A stretch of 64,000 bases of DNA from Thiothrix subterranea. Lineage in GTDB: Bacteria; Pseudomonadota; Gammaproteobacteria; Thiotrichales; Thiotrichaceae. Each line of letters starts with the position of its first letter. Within the stretch, counting starts at the first letter, position 1. Of this stretch, positions 1 through 11,422 are shown in pieces. A program made the position numbers and the translations under genes. The notes beneath the pieces are model-generated. The model saw nothing but the letters and a program-made list of their open reading frames with translations. It was not told where the DNA came from and searched no databases. Location of the stretch: assembly GCF_016772315.1 (NCBI RefSeq), contig NZ_CP053482.1:2847501-2911500 (forward strand), given 5' to 3'.

Positions 1-2298
<2,298 letters not shown>

Positions 2299-2465
2299 TA
2301 TAACCCAAAACGGTCTACTAGAGATGTATGAATCGAAGACAGGCAACTGTCAGACCTCAGTTATTAAGTATCCCTGATATTTTTCCAGATTAGGTCGAGA
2401 AGACTACGGCAGATGAGCGCACAAACGCCCTCACTGACCCATAAACCTTCCCAACCTTGCCAGTT

Positions 2466-2584
2466 TGCTTGGTGTCCATAGAGCTGTGGAACCACCTGAT
2501 CCCATCCCGAACTCAGAAGTGAAACGCAGCATCGCCGATGGTAGTGTGGGGTCTCCCCATGTGAGAGTAGGTCAACGCCAAGCA
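2466..2584 (+). rRNA. rrf: 5S ribosomal RNA
   Basis: About 119 nt downstream of the 23S gene. The ends pair (tgcttggtgt with cgccaagca), and the conserved core (cccgaactcagaagtgaaac, then gccgatggtagtgtggggt) is nearly identical to gammaproteobacterial 5S rRNA. It is cotranscribed with 23S. The 167-nt spacer between 23S and 5S shows no tRNA cloverleaf. A terminator follows within 10 nt. Confidence 0.97.
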
Positions 2585-2592
2585 TCATTCCT

Positions 2593-2632
2593 AAAAGCCC
2601 CGTTAACGGTTTCCGTTGCGGGGCTTTTTTTA
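2593..2632 (+). terminator. Rho-independent terminator of the rRNA operon
   Basis: GC-rich inverted repeat (aaaagccccg ... cggggcttttttt) with a run of seven T just after the 5S gene. It separates the rightward rRNA operon from the convergent lptG end at 2653, and its A-rich left side could also serve leftward transcripts. Confidence 0.9.
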
Positions 2633-2652
2633 TGCCTATCGTTTACCAAACT

Positions 2653-3720
2653 TTAGCGTAAGCCACGTAACATCCACAGCCCGCCCGCCAGAAATACCAA
2701 CAAAGGCAATGTCGCTGCCAGTAACGCTGGAATGCCATATACAATCCCCACGCTGGCAAACAGTCGATTGAACAGGAAGAACACAATTCCGATCAGAATT
2801 CCAATAAACACCCGCTGTCCCGATCCAGCATTGCGTTGAAAACTAAACACAAACGGTGCGGCAATAATCAACATCACCAGCGTGGACAGCGGTGTGGTGA
2901 AATGCTGCCAAAACGCTTGTTCAAACCGTTCACTGCTCAAATCATTTTCGCGCTGATGACGAATGAAGTCCGCTAATTCACTCGCCGCTAATTGATTCGG
3001 TTTAACCGCCGCAATCGCGAGTACCTGCTCTGGAATCAATCTGCTGACATGTTCTTGTGGCAAGCTTTCTTGTGCAACCCCATCGGTTTGAATGTGTTTA
3101 CGGTTAATGTCATACAGCATCCAGCCGTCATTATCACGTTCTGCGCTTGCGGCATGGGTAATGCTGTCGATACGTCCCGCATCAGGGTTTACCTCGTAAA
3201 TAGAGACACCTTCCAGTTTTTTTTCTGACCACAGCTTGGCAATATTGAGAATACGGTTGCCATCTTTTACCCAAATGCCTTGATTGCCGATGGCGAGTTG
3301 TTTTTGCTGCATTCGTAATTTGAAGCTGCTGGCGCTGAGTTCCGTATGCGGTGCTACCCATTCACCTAGGATGAAGACCAATACCACCAAGACTAGCCCC
3401 AGTTTCAAGGTCATCATGACAATTTGTTTGATGGAAATACCCGCCGCTCGCATGGCCGTAAGTTCGCTATTGGCGGCAAGATTGCCTAAACCCAGCAAAC
3501 TTCCAATCAAGGTCGCGGTAGGGAAATAGTCATACAAGACACGCGGAGTGCCGAGCAAAATGTAGTAAAGCGCTTGCAGATTACCGTATTGGGTTTCTGG
3601 GTTTACATCGCCGAATTCACCCAACAGTGCGAAAAATCGGTCAAGTAATGCCAGCGACAACCACGTAATAAGGATGCTCGACAAAACACTTTTCCACAGA
3701 TAGCGTTCTAACAGATTCAT
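2653..3720 (-). CDS. lptG: LPS export ABC transporter permease LptG
   Basis: Inner-membrane permease subunit of the LptB2FG transporter that extracts lipopolysaccharide from the inner membrane. About 355 residues, the normal family length: three N-terminal membrane helices, a central periplasmic beta-rich domain and three C-terminal helices ending near the stop. The N-terminus MNLLERYLWKSV is typical of LptG. I chose the ATG at 3720, not the longer frame starting at 3789, because it overlaps the lptF stop as ATGA, which is the usual translational coupling of this pair. Last gene of the leftward envelope run. Confidence 0.93.
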   Translation of the reverse strand: MNLLERYLWKSVLSSILITWLSLALLDRFFALLGEFGDVNPETQYGNLQALYYILLGTPRVLYDYFPTATLIGSLLGLGNLAANSELTAMRAAGISIKQIVMMTLKLGLVLVVLVFILGEWVAPHTELSASSFKLRMQQKQLAIGNQGIWVKDGNRILNIAKLWSEKKLEGVSIYEVNPDAGRIDSITHAASAERDNDGWMLYDINRKHIQTDGVAQESLPQEHVSRLIPEQVLAIAAVKPNQLAASELADFIRHQRENDLSSERFEQAFWQHFTTPLSTLVMLIIAAPFVFSFQRNAGSGQRVFIGILIGIVFFLFNRLFASVGIVYGIPALLAATLPLLVFLAGGLWMLRGLR

Positions 3721-4787
3721 GCAGGTTTTCCGTAATATTTGCGCAGTAGCCACAGAGCTAACCCCAGCACCAGCAGATGGATCCACCACAGACCGAGTAG
3801 TGGCGGGAAATCACCACGCGCTATCATGCCGCGCATTGTGCCAAGCACACTCGCGTAGACGGCATAAATCAAGATCGCCACCGCAATTTTGCTGTAGCGT
3901 CCCTGACGGGGAGCGGTGTAACTCAAGGGGAAAGCCAGTAACGCTAACAAGGGTGCGGAGAGAATAATAGCAATACGCCATTGAAATTCTGCTTGGGATT
4001 CATTGTCGGTTTGTTGCCATAATTCTAATGTGGGCATGGCAGCCAAACTATCCATTTCACCGCTATTTTTCAGCGGAATGCGAATGCTGTGTTCCCCAAA
4101 GCGAATCACCGTCATTCCCCCTTGTTCGGGATTAGATTCGTAGCGGTAGCCATCGCTGATTTGCAATACCCGTTCGCCGCTGCCGGAATCAATGAACAGT
4201 ACCGCTGATTTTGCCCAAATAAGCACTTCACTGCTGCCGCTTTGCACGCGGATGAAAAAGCGTTCCATCACGGTGCGGCTCGCGTCGATACTTTCGGCAA
4301 GCGCGGTGTAATTGCGTTCGGCTGAACCGGAACTAACGAATTCACCGGGGGGAATACCAGCCGCTTCTGGGCGTTCACTGATTTCGCTGCGTAATTTTGC
4401 GGTATTACTTTCCAACCAAGGTGAAGCAAAGATAACCAGTAACGCCAGTACTAAGGTGAGTGGCAATACAAAGCTAAAAATGGCACGGTAAAAGTGACGT
4501 GGAGCAACGCCTGCTGCGCGTAATGCCGACATTTCCGAGTCACGATACAAACGGCTGAAAGCTAACATCATCCCAATCAGCAAGGCGACAGGAATCAGAC
4601 GAATCAGTTGTTTTAGTGAGCCGTACCCCAACAAGCTCCCAACCAAATCGGTAGGTAAGTTGCCGGTGCTGGCATCTGCCAGCAAGCGCACGAACGTATT
4701 GCCAACAATAATCAGCGTTAACACCAACAATGTGGCAGCAAAACTGAGGGCGATTTCTTTGAACAGGTAGCGATTAATAATACTCAT
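3717..4787 (-). CDS. lptF: LPS export ABC transporter permease LptF
   Basis: Partner permease of LptG. 356 residues, with the expected N-terminus MSIINRYLFKEIALSF, three N-terminal helices (the third in the SMSALRAAG region that contacts the LptB ATPase), a periplasmic jellyroll domain and a C-terminal helical block containing PLSYTAPRQGR. Starts only 6 nt after the stop of the upstream PAP2 phosphatase gene, so the LPS exporter genes appear to be expressed from the same transcript as the lipid-modifying genes. Confidence 0.93.
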   Translation of the reverse strand: MSIINRYLFKEIALSFAATLLVLTLIIVGNTFVRLLADASTGNLPTDLVGSLLGYGSLKQLIRLIPVALLIGMMLAFSRLYRDSEMSALRAAGVAPRHFYRAIFSFVLPLTLVLALLVIFASPWLESNTAKLRSEISERPEAAGIPPGEFVSSGSAERNYTALAESIDASRTVMERFFIRVQSGSSEVLIWAKSAVLFIDSGSGERVLQISDGYRYESNPEQGGMTVIRFGEHSIRIPLKNSGEMDSLAAMPTLELWQQTDNESQAEFQWRIAIILSAPLLALLAFPLSYTAPRQGRYSKIAVAILIYAVYASVLGTMRGMIARGDFPPLLGLWWIHLLVLGLALWLLRKYYGKPA

Positions 4788-4793
4788 GGGTAC

Positions 4794-5555
4794 TCAGACA
4801 CCCGATTTACACCAAATGCGCCAACTGTATGTCAACATGGCTAAAGTTGCACTGACGGCGATGAGTATTTGTAATGCAAACGCTTGCGGATAATACGTAT
4901 CTAACCTAAATAGCATGAGCGCAAACAGTAAAAATAAACCCGCCAGTAAACGTTGCCCCGCCAGTGTCGCCGTGCTCGTCCAGTGGCTGGCTAATTTCCA
5001 ACCTGCCCAAGCAGAAAGCCAGCCGAATGCCGCACCTGCGGCAACATCCATTGGCCAATGTGCGCCAACCGCCATCCGACTTGCACCGACTAGCAATGCT
5101 AGACCAAAGAAACCCATGCCTAAGCGCTTGTGTTGCGTTACCAATGTAATCACGCCCGCCAGCACAAATGCGGCGGTGGTATGTCCAGAGGGAAAGCTGA
5201 AATTGTGCAGTTCGAGACTGCCGATGAAATGCACGTGTTCACCCAGCGTTACCATGGGGCGATCCATTGCCACCCATAGTTTGAGTGGACGGGTAATGCC
5301 CGTCGCAATCAACCCAGCAAGTAGGCCAGCCGCTAATAGTTGCGGGTAACGTAGCGCTAATACACTCAATAACGTCAAGGAAACCAGTGAGTCGCCCAAA
5401 ATCGTCACATTTGCCCAAAAGCCATCAGGCAATACCCGAAACACCTGATTCAGGCCATCAAATACCAGCAGATTGAGGTCAAACAGGGCGAGGGTTGCCG
5501 CCAATAGTGTCATGATCAGAATGGGAACGGCGACCGTTTCGGCTTCATCTCTCAT
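4794..5555 (-). CDS. PAP2-family membrane phosphatase
   Basis: Integral membrane acid phosphatase of the PAP2 superfamily, 253 residues with about six hydrophobic segments. The three signature motifs are visible: KLWVAMDRP (K-x6-RP), PSGHTT, and SRMAVGAHWPMD (SR-x5-H-x3-D). Family members remove phosphate from lipid A (LpxE/LpxF type), undecaprenyl pyrophosphate or phosphatidylglycerophosphate. Its place between an ArnT-like transferase (4-nt ATGA overlap) and lptF suggests lipid A or lipid-carrier phosphate processing; the exact substrate cannot be read from sequence. Confidence 0.85.
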   Translation of the reverse strand: MRDEAETVAVPILIMTLLAATLALFDLNLLVFDGLNQVFRVLPDGFWANVTILGDSLVSLTLLSVLALRYPQLLAAGLLAGLIATGITRPLKLWVAMDRPMVTLGEHVHFIGSLELHNFSFPSGHTTAAFVLAGVITLVTQHKRLGMGFFGLALLVGASRMAVGAHWPMDVAAGAAFGWLSAWAGWKLASHWTSTATLAGQRLLAGLFLLFALMLFRLDTYYPQAFALQILIAVSATLAMLTYSWRIWCKSGV

Positions 5556-7123
5556 GGTTTAACGAGCCGTTTGGCTAACACCAATCCGCCCTGACGAAAC
5601 ACCACCACGTATTCCTCGTCAGGTTGCAGATGCCCGTCTTTAGAGAACACGTATTCCCCCGGTTGTGGCGCTCGTTTCGGGGTAATGGCTTGGCGGTAAA
5701 CGGTAAAACTGGGCATATTCACACCATCCATTACCACCGTTGAACCCATAATGTGGTGACGAGCAAAACGTGCGGCATCTTTCACCGCGCTTTGCTGGGT
5801 ATACGCCACCACGGGAATCAACACACTGACCAAAAATAAGGTTTGCAATACTGCCACGCCAAGCAAGCGCCAATAATTTTGCACCCTAGGCCAGAACAGC
5901 AAGGCAAGTAAGGCGAACAAGTAAATCCCTGCTGCTGCACGGTAGGTTGTTCCGGTTACTTTTTGCGATTGCGCTAACAAACCTTGCCAATACGGTGAGG
6001 GATTATCAGCCACAGCGGTTGCCAATAATTCCGGCAAAAACAGCAATAACCCCGCGACTAGCGTAGCAGGCAACACCGTTAACCAACGCTGCGGATTTGC
6101 CCCCGTGTGTTGTGCCAGCAACAGCAATAATGGCGTAATGCCATACAACAAATAATGCGGCAATTGCGTGCTGGAAAATGAGAACAACACCAAGACCAAT
6201 ACAAACCACACGCCAAGAAAACGTGAAAGCTGATCACTTGCTGGAAATAACGCCCATTTCTTCCCCAGCAACTGCACCAGCAAGCCACCAAATGGCATAA
6301 TAATGAACGGTAACGCCACCAAGTAATACCACAGATGCCCGCCGTGTCCTTCCATCGTATCCGCAAAACGGCTGACATTGTGTTTCAGAAAAAAACCGTC
6401 AATGAATGCCTGCCCTTGTGCCAAATATTCGAGGATATACCAAGGTGCAGCGACCGCCAGAAACACGCTTAACCCATAAGGATGGAAAACCGTTTGCAAC
6501 CAGCGCCGCCATTGCCCATTGCTCAGATACAAAAATGCACTCACCAGAAAAGGAATCGCTACCGCAATCGGCCCTTTACACAAAAAGCCCAAGCCTAGCC
6601 AGAAAAATACCCGGAAATGCCGCATCCGCGTTGGCTGTTCCCAATAGCGCCAAATATCGAACAGTGCCAGCGTGATTAATAAATTAAGTACCGCATCCGC
6701 CGTCGCCGCTCGCCCAATAATCACGATCATCGCAGAGGTCGCCACCATCACCGCCGCGAGTATGGCTTGCTGACGCGGCATCCGAGGTTTCGCGAAATAA
6801 TAAGTTGCGATGACCCACGCACTAGCGGCTAACGCGGAAGGCAAACGCAATGCCCATTCGTGCAAGCCGAATGCGGAAACACTCAGCGCTTGCAGCCAAT
6901 AAATCAGAATGGGCTTGTCAAAACGCGGCTCACCATTCAAAAAGGTGGTAATGAAATCACCACGCTGAAGCATTTCCCACGTTGCTGCACTGAATGCGCC
7001 TTCGTCAAGATCGAACAGCGCGGGTGTTCCCAACTGCCAAAAAAATGCCAGAATGACCAACGGTAGCAGGAAGCCATCCCCACTGTGTAGCAGCCAATGC
7101 CGCAGGCTTGCCGCGATGCGCAT
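5552..7123 (-). CDS. ArnT-like / GT83-GT39 membrane glycosyltransferase
   Basis: 523-residue polytopic GT-C glycosyltransferase. The N-terminal periplasmic loop has the catalytic acidic motif DLDEG followed by DFITTFLNGEPRFDKP, close to ArnT and protein mannosyltransferases, which transfer sugar from an undecaprenyl-phosphate donor at the periplasmic face. About twelve hydrophobic segments and a short soluble C-terminal tail. Overlaps the upstream GT2 gene (TGATG) and the downstream PAP2 gene. The GT2 plus ArnT-like pairing resembles arnC-arnT, so a lipid A decorating role is likely; the sugar is unknown. Confidence 0.85.
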   Translation of the reverse strand: MRIAASLRHWLLHSGDGFLLPLVILAFFWQLGTPALFDLDEGAFSAATWEMLQRGDFITTFLNGEPRFDKPILIYWLQALSVSAFGLHEWALRLPSALAASAWVIATYYFAKPRMPRQQAILAAVMVATSAMIVIIGRAATADAVLNLLITLALFDIWRYWEQPTRMRHFRVFFWLGLGFLCKGPIAVAIPFLVSAFLYLSNGQWRRWLQTVFHPYGLSVFLAVAAPWYILEYLAQGQAFIDGFFLKHNVSRFADTMEGHGGHLWYYLVALPFIIMPFGGLLVQLLGKKWALFPASDQLSRFLGVWFVLVLVLFSFSSTQLPHYLLYGITPLLLLLAQHTGANPQRWLTVLPATLVAGLLLFLPELLATAVADNPSPYWQGLLAQSQKVTGTTYRAAAGIYLFALLALLFWPRVQNYWRLLGVAVLQTLFLVSVLIPVVAYTQQSAVKDAARFARHHIMGSTVVMDGVNMPSFTVYRQAITPKRAPQPGEYVFSKDGHLQPDEEYVVVFRQGGLVLAKRLVKP

Positions 7124-8121
7124 CAGCTAGGTTTGTGCCAGCCGTATTCCGGCTCAGCTTTGCGCGGTGGACGAATAACGTAGGCATTGCGGCTGGACGA
7201 TTCAAAATAAATGCGTGCCAGCAATTCCGCAATAATACCCGTGGTCATGAATTGGATGGACGTGATAACCAACATGACACCCGCCATTAATAACGGGCGA
7301 CCCCCAATGTCATTGCCCATAATGAATTTGTCGATGCCCAACCAAGTGAGAATCAGCGTGCCGAGCAATGCGAACACCAGCCCAATCGTGCCAAACAAAT
7401 GCCCAGGACGTGCGCGGAAACGCATAAAAAACCACATAAATAGCAAGTCGATAATGACGCGGAACGTGCGGGAAATGCCGTATTTCGATTCGCCGCTTAA
7501 GCGCTCTTTATGGTTGACGACACGCTCACCAATCCGCGAAGACGGTACAGCGGTGGCAACCCACGCGGGAATGAAGCGGTGCATTTCCCCGTAGAGACGC
7601 ACTTTTTCCATGACCGAGGCGCGGTATACTTTGAGGCTGCATCCGTAATCGTGCAGGTAAACCCCCGTCACTTTGCGGATTAACCGGTTGGCAATGCGCG
7701 AGGGAATTTTACGCATCACCAGCGTGTCTTTGCGATTTTTGCGCCAGCCAACCAACAAGTCGAGGTCACGTTCCTGCAATTCTTCGATCATGCCGGGGAT
7801 GTCGGCGGGGTCGTTTTGCAAGTCGCCATCCAGCGTGACGAGGATTGTGCCGCGTGCCTGGTCGATACCGGCTTGCATGGCGGCAGTTTGCCCGAAGTTG
7901 CGTTGCAGCTCGACAACGTGGATATGATTACCAAATTTTTCAGCGGCTTCACGCAAGCGTCTGAGGGTTTGGTCGGAACTCCCGTCGTCAACTAATACCA
8001 GTTCCCACGGGTGTTCAAAGTTGGCTAAGGCTTGGCTGACATGTTCCACCAAGGGCATGACGTTACCTTCTTCATTATAGAACGGCACGATGATACTGAT
8101 ACTGTCGTTAGAATTTGTCAT
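7123..8121 (-). CDS. ArnC/DPM1-like family 2 glycosyltransferase
   Basis: 332 residues. Cytoplasmic GT-A domain starting SIIVPFYNEEGN, nucleotide-sugar pocket LVLVDDGSSD, metal site TLDGDLQNDP, and two C-terminal membrane helices (about residues 235-300). This is the architecture of enzymes that load a sugar onto undecaprenyl phosphate (ArnC, GtrB, dolichol-phosphate mannose synthase). First gene of the leftward run GT2, ArnT-like, PAP2, lptF, lptG, and likely makes the lipid-linked donor for the adjacent ArnT-like enzyme. The 56-nt gap to the rightward gene at 8178 must hold divergent promoters. Confidence 0.87.
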   Translation of the reverse strand: MTNSNDSISIIVPFYNEEGNVMPLVEHVSQALANFEHPWELVLVDDGSSDQTLRRLREAAEKFGNHIHVVELQRNFGQTAAMQAGIDQARGTILVTLDGDLQNDPADIPGMIEELQERDLDLLVGWRKNRKDTLVMRKIPSRIANRLIRKVTGVYLHDYGCSLKVYRASVMEKVRLYGEMHRFIPAWVATAVPSSRIGERVVNHKERLSGESKYGISRTFRVIIDLLFMWFFMRFRARPGHLFGTIGLVFALLGTLILTWLGIDKFIMGNDIGGRPLLMAGVMLVITSIQFMTTGIIAELLARIYFESSSRNAYVIRPPRKAEPEYGWHKPS

Positions 8122-8177
8122 TAAACTACGATCTGCTTCGACTACAATTGAGCTGAATTATACTTGAAAGCGAGTGC

Positions 8178-9110
8178 ATGATGACAGAACAAAGCAATAT
8201 ATCCGGGCAACGTTGGCATCTGGCTTTATCTTGGCTGGTGTTGGTGCTGTTTGTGGCGGGCGTACAGTATTGGATTGGTTGGCAAAGCGTATTAACGCCT
8301 TGGGCAGGTTTTAGTTGGACGCAAGGGGTAATTGCCTTGGCGCTGCTGATCTTGAGTTATGCGTTGCGGGCGTGGCGTATGTACGATTATTTCCCACAAT
8401 TTTTGAGCGGGCAGTGGTTGCAAACCTGGCGGCTGATGTTAATCCATAACGCGATGAATAATGTGTTGCCCGCCCGAATGGGTGAGTTGAGTTTTCCGGT
8501 ATTAATGCGCCGTTATTTTGGGGTGGGGTATGCGCATTCGGTATCGTCATTGCTGTGGTTTCGAGCGCTGGATTTGCATACGATTTTGGCGTTTGCGGTA
8601 TTTCCGCTGATGATTTCGACACGCTTGCGGGTGTTGGCGTGGCCGTTGTTGTTTATTTGGATGTCGTTGCCGATTTGGGCGTATTTGTTGCGTAATCAGT
8701 TAGGCGTGCGCTTGGCAGGCAAGGATGGCGGCTTCAGTGTTTTTATGCAGAAAGCCTTGCACGGTTTGCCGAACAGTTGGTGGGCGTTTTGGCGGAGTTG
8801 GGCAATGACTTGGGCAAACTGGGTGGTGAAATTGCTGACCTTGGCGTGGTTGTTGAGCCAGTTTGTGCCGGATGTGAACTGGAATTTATTGTTGACCAGT
8901 GTGGTCACGGGGGAATTGACCAGTGTGTTGCCGATTCATGCGCCCGGTGGTTTTGGCACGTATGAGGCGGGGGTCATCGCGCCGTTATCACGCATGGTTG
9001 ATGCTAAAGTCGCGCTGACGGCGGCGGTGAATTTGCACTTGTTTGTGTTGGGCGCTTCCTTAATCGGGGCATTAATCGGTTGGTTGATTCCGTTAAAAGC
9101 GAAAACCTAA
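8178..9110 (+). CDS. Flippase-like membrane protein (LPG synthase TM / YbhN family)
   Basis: 310-residue polytopic protein of the lysylphosphatidylglycerol-synthase transmembrane family (UPF0104/YbhN/AglD type). Family signatures include WRLMLIHNAMNNVLPARMGELSFP near residues 94-115 (N-x2-LPARxGE) and HAPGGFGTYEAG near 255. Proteins of this family without the soluble aminoacyl-transfer domain are thought to move or handle glycolipids. Start is ATGATG, so either methionine is possible. Followed by a GT39 enzyme (TAATG overlap) and a PAP2 protein, mirroring the divergent run; a lipid-linked sugar pathway is inferred. Confidence 0.8.
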   Translation: MMTEQSNISGQRWHLALSWLVLVLFVAGVQYWIGWQSVLTPWAGFSWTQGVIALALLILSYALRAWRMYDYFPQFLSGQWLQTWRLMLIHNAMNNVLPARMGELSFPVLMRRYFGVGYAHSVSSLLWFRALDLHTILAFAVFPLMISTRLRVLAWPLLFIWMSLPIWAYLLRNQLGVRLAGKDGGFSVFMQKALHGLPNSWWAFWRSWAMTWANWVVKLLTLAWLLSQFVPDVNWNLLLTSVVTGELTSVLPIHAPGGFGTYEAGVIAPLSRMVDAKVALTAAVNLHLFVLGASLIGALIGWLIPLKAKT

Positions 9111-10537
9111 TGTTGCAACGTCATAGCGGGTTTGCCTTGCTGTTGCTCCTCTTGGGGATAACAGCGTATCGGGCGTGGGTGGTGGCGACCAATGGGCTGA
9201 ATCTGTACGTGGATGAGGCGCAATATTGGTATTGGGCGCAACAATTGGATTGGGGCTACTATTCCAAACCGCCGGTGATTGCGGCGCTGATTGCGGCAAC
9301 CACTGGCGTGTGTGGGGACAGTGAATTCTGTGTGCGTTCGGGGAGTTTGCTGCTGTACCCCTTGAGTGCGTGGCTGTTGTTTTTGCTGACACGTAAGCTG
9401 TTTAATGCCCAAGTAGCATTGTTGGCGGCGGCACTGTTTATCACGCTGCCTGCGGTAAGTTTGTCTTCTACGCTGATTTCAACCGATGTGGCGCTGTTCT
9501 TTTTTTGGACGTTGGCGTTGTATGCATTCGTGTTTGCGTTGGATAGCGATGCGTGGGACGACTGGATATTGCTCGGTGTTGCCCTAGGATTGGGCATGTT
9601 GAGTAAATACACCATGGGTATTTTTCTAGTGTCGGCGTTGGTGTACGTGGTGGTGGCACGACGCTTTGATTTATTGCGCAATCCGCGTGCTTGGTTGGCG
9701 GTTGGGGTGATGCTGCTGATCTTTGCGCCGAATGTGTGGTGGAATTGGCAGCACGGGTTTCCCACTTTCCAACACACGGCAGACATTGCCGCAGGCAGTA
9801 CGCAAGGCGCGTTGCATTGGGATGAGTTCGCGGAATTTTTCGGCGGGCAATTTGGGGTTTTTGGTGTATTGTTGTTTCCGCTGTTGTTGTGGGTTATTGG
9901 GCGGGGGCAAGTGGCGCATAAAACCTTGTTGATGAGTTTTGCTTTGCCATTTTTGCTGATTATTATGGCGCAAGCGTTATTCGGGCGAGCCAATGCGAAT
10001 TGGGCAGCGCCGACTTACGTGGCGGCAACGGTGTTAATGGCGGCGTGGTTGTACGCTAAGTGGAAAACCGTGACGGCGGTGTTGGTATTGAATCTGGCGC
10101 TGGGTTTGCTGGTTTATCACCCGATGCCGCTTAATCAGTTGTTGAATACCGATTTGCACAAACGTCTGAAAGGTTGGGAGGTGATCGGGGCGCAATACCG
10201 TGAGCTTCAGCAAGATTACCCTGATGCGCTGTTATTAGCCGACGGGCGCGATGTATTGAGCAGTCTGGCTTACTATGCCAAACCGGAAGGCTTGCGCGGG
10301 GTCAGTTGGAATCCGCAACACCAGATGCGTCATCATTATGATTTGGTGACACGGTTGGATGACAAGCAAGGGCAAGATTTTTTGCTGGTGACGGCGAATA
10401 ATTTGCCAGCAAGCATAGAACCGTATTTCGAGAGCGTGCAGCCCGTTGGTCAGTTGCAAGCTGTCATCCATTTGTCATGGAAACTCCATTATAATGTGTA
10501 CTTATTGAAAAATTTCAGAGGGCTACGTACACCGTGA
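9110..10537 (+). CDS. GT39/ArnT-like membrane glycosyltransferase (second copy)
   Basis: 475-residue polytopic GT-C transferase of the PMT_2/GT39 type. The first periplasmic loop carries NLYVDEAQYWYWAQ with an acidic pair in the catalytic position and then WGYYSKPPVIA, the family signature. I chose the ATG at 9110, overlapping the previous stop as TAATG, over an in-frame start at 9080. It is distant from the ArnT-like gene at 5552, so it is not a recent duplicate. Its 3' end overlaps the PAP2 start (GTGA). Confidence 0.83.
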   Translation: MLQRHSGFALLLLLLGITAYRAWVVATNGLNLYVDEAQYWYWAQQLDWGYYSKPPVIAALIAATTGVCGDSEFCVRSGSLLLYPLSAWLLFLLTRKLFNAQVALLAAALFITLPAVSLSSTLISTDVALFFFWTLALYAFVFALDSDAWDDWILLGVALGLGMLSKYTMGIFLVSALVYVVVARRFDLLRNPRAWLAVGVMLLIFAPNVWWNWQHGFPTFQHTADIAAGSTQGALHWDEFAEFFGGQFGVFGVLLFPLLLWVIGRGQVAHKTLLMSFALPFLLIIMAQALFGRANANWAAPTYVAATVLMAAWLYAKWKTVTAVLVLNLALGLLVYHPMPLNQLLNTDLHKRLKGWEVIGAQYRELQQDYPDALLLADGRDVLSSLAYYAKPEGLRGVSWNPQHQMRHHYDLVTRLDDKQGQDFLLVTANNLPASIEPYFESVQPVGQLQAVIHLSWKLHYNVYLLKNFRGLRTP

Positions 10538-11223
10538 ACGTTTGGCAGCGTTATCCGCGCATCTGGCAATGGTTTAATACTGTCGTGGCTTCAACGGTGG
10601 TGTTTTGGTTATCCGATTGGGATTTGCAGATTGCGCAATCGTTTCGGCGGGCTGATCACTGGCTGTTGGATTATTTTCCGTTGTGGAAAATACTGTTTTA
10701 TGATGGTGTGAAAATCATCGCAATGGTTGTGTTATTTGGCAGCCTGTTGGCAATACTGATTGGCAGTTTGCGGCAGCAATACCGGCTACGGCTGGCGGCA
10801 ATTTACGTGTTACTGGTGTTTTTATTGGGGCCGGGCTTGTTGGTGAATACGGTGTTCAAAGATCATTGGGGCAGGCCGCGTCCGGTGCAGGTGGCTGAAT
10901 TAGGCGGGCAGGAACGTTATGTGCCACCGGGCTATTTCGTCGCGAATGGGGAGGGGCGTTCGTTCCCCAGTGGGCATAGCTCGATTGGGTTTGCGTTTGT
11001 GGCGTTCTGGTTTTTGTGGCGTGAGCGCAAGCCGCAGTGGGCGCGGCTGGCATTGGCATTCAGTGTGACGCTAGGTGCAGTGATCGGGGTAACGCGCATG
11101 GCAGCAGGGGGGCATTTCCTTTCCGACGTGATGTGGTCGGCGTGGGTGGTGCTGTTTGCTGCGTGGTTGTTGTACTACCCACTCATGCGCATGGCGGAGC
11201 GTGATCCGCTCGATAAGGCTTAG
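10534..11223 (+). CDS. PAP2-family membrane phosphatase (second copy)
   Basis: 229 residues, GTG start overlapping the previous stop by GTGA. The PAP2 motifs are KDHWGRPRP, PSGHSS and TRMAAGGHFLSD. N-terminal aromatic helix and DYFP-LWKILFYDGVK resemble the lipid A 1-phosphatase or UndPP phosphatase type. Third gene of the rightward run; likely handles the phosphate on the lipid donor or on lipid A. Its stop overlaps the convergent CPXCG gene by 4 nt. Confidence 0.85.
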   Translation: MNVWQRYPRIWQWFNTVVASTVVFWLSDWDLQIAQSFRRADHWLLDYFPLWKILFYDGVKIIAMVVLFGSLLAILIGSLRQQYRLRLAAIYVLLVFLLGPGLLVNTVFKDHWGRPRPVQVAELGGQERYVPPGYFVANGEGRSFPSGHSSIGFAFVAFWFLWRERKPQWARLALAFSVTLGAVIGVTRMAAGGHFLSDVMWSAWVVLFAAWLLYYPLMRMAERDPLDKA

Positions 11224-11417
11224 CTGTTTCCGGGCTGCACGTCGATGCGGGTGATTTCACCGTCGGCGTCGATGTGGATGAATAACTGAACCGGGTTGCA
11301 GCACACTTGGCAATCTTCGTAATAATCCTGACTGCCTGCGGTATGGTCGATCTCGATACCAAAATCCGAATGGCAGTAAGGGCAGGTGATGTCGGCATAG
11401 GTGATAGCCTGCGACAT
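11220..11417 (-). CDS. CPXCG motif-containing cysteine-rich protein
   Basis: 65 residues. Two CxxC pairs (CPYCHSDF near residue 12 and CQVCCNP near 36) form a probable zinc ribbon, followed by a short acidic beta region (IHIDADGEITRIDVQ). This matches the small gammaproteobacterial family annotated as CPXCG motif-containing protein, function unknown. Starts 5 nt after hemW and is its operon partner here. Confidence 0.8.
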   Translation of the reverse strand: MSQAITYADITCPYCHSDFGIEIDHTAGSQDYYEDCQVCCNPVQLFIHIDADGEITRIDVQPGNS

Positions 11418-11422
11418 GGTAA

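Noticed and set aside
2299-2465. Possible tRNA in the 23S-5S spacer
   Set aside because: No T-loop or paired acceptor arms could be found.
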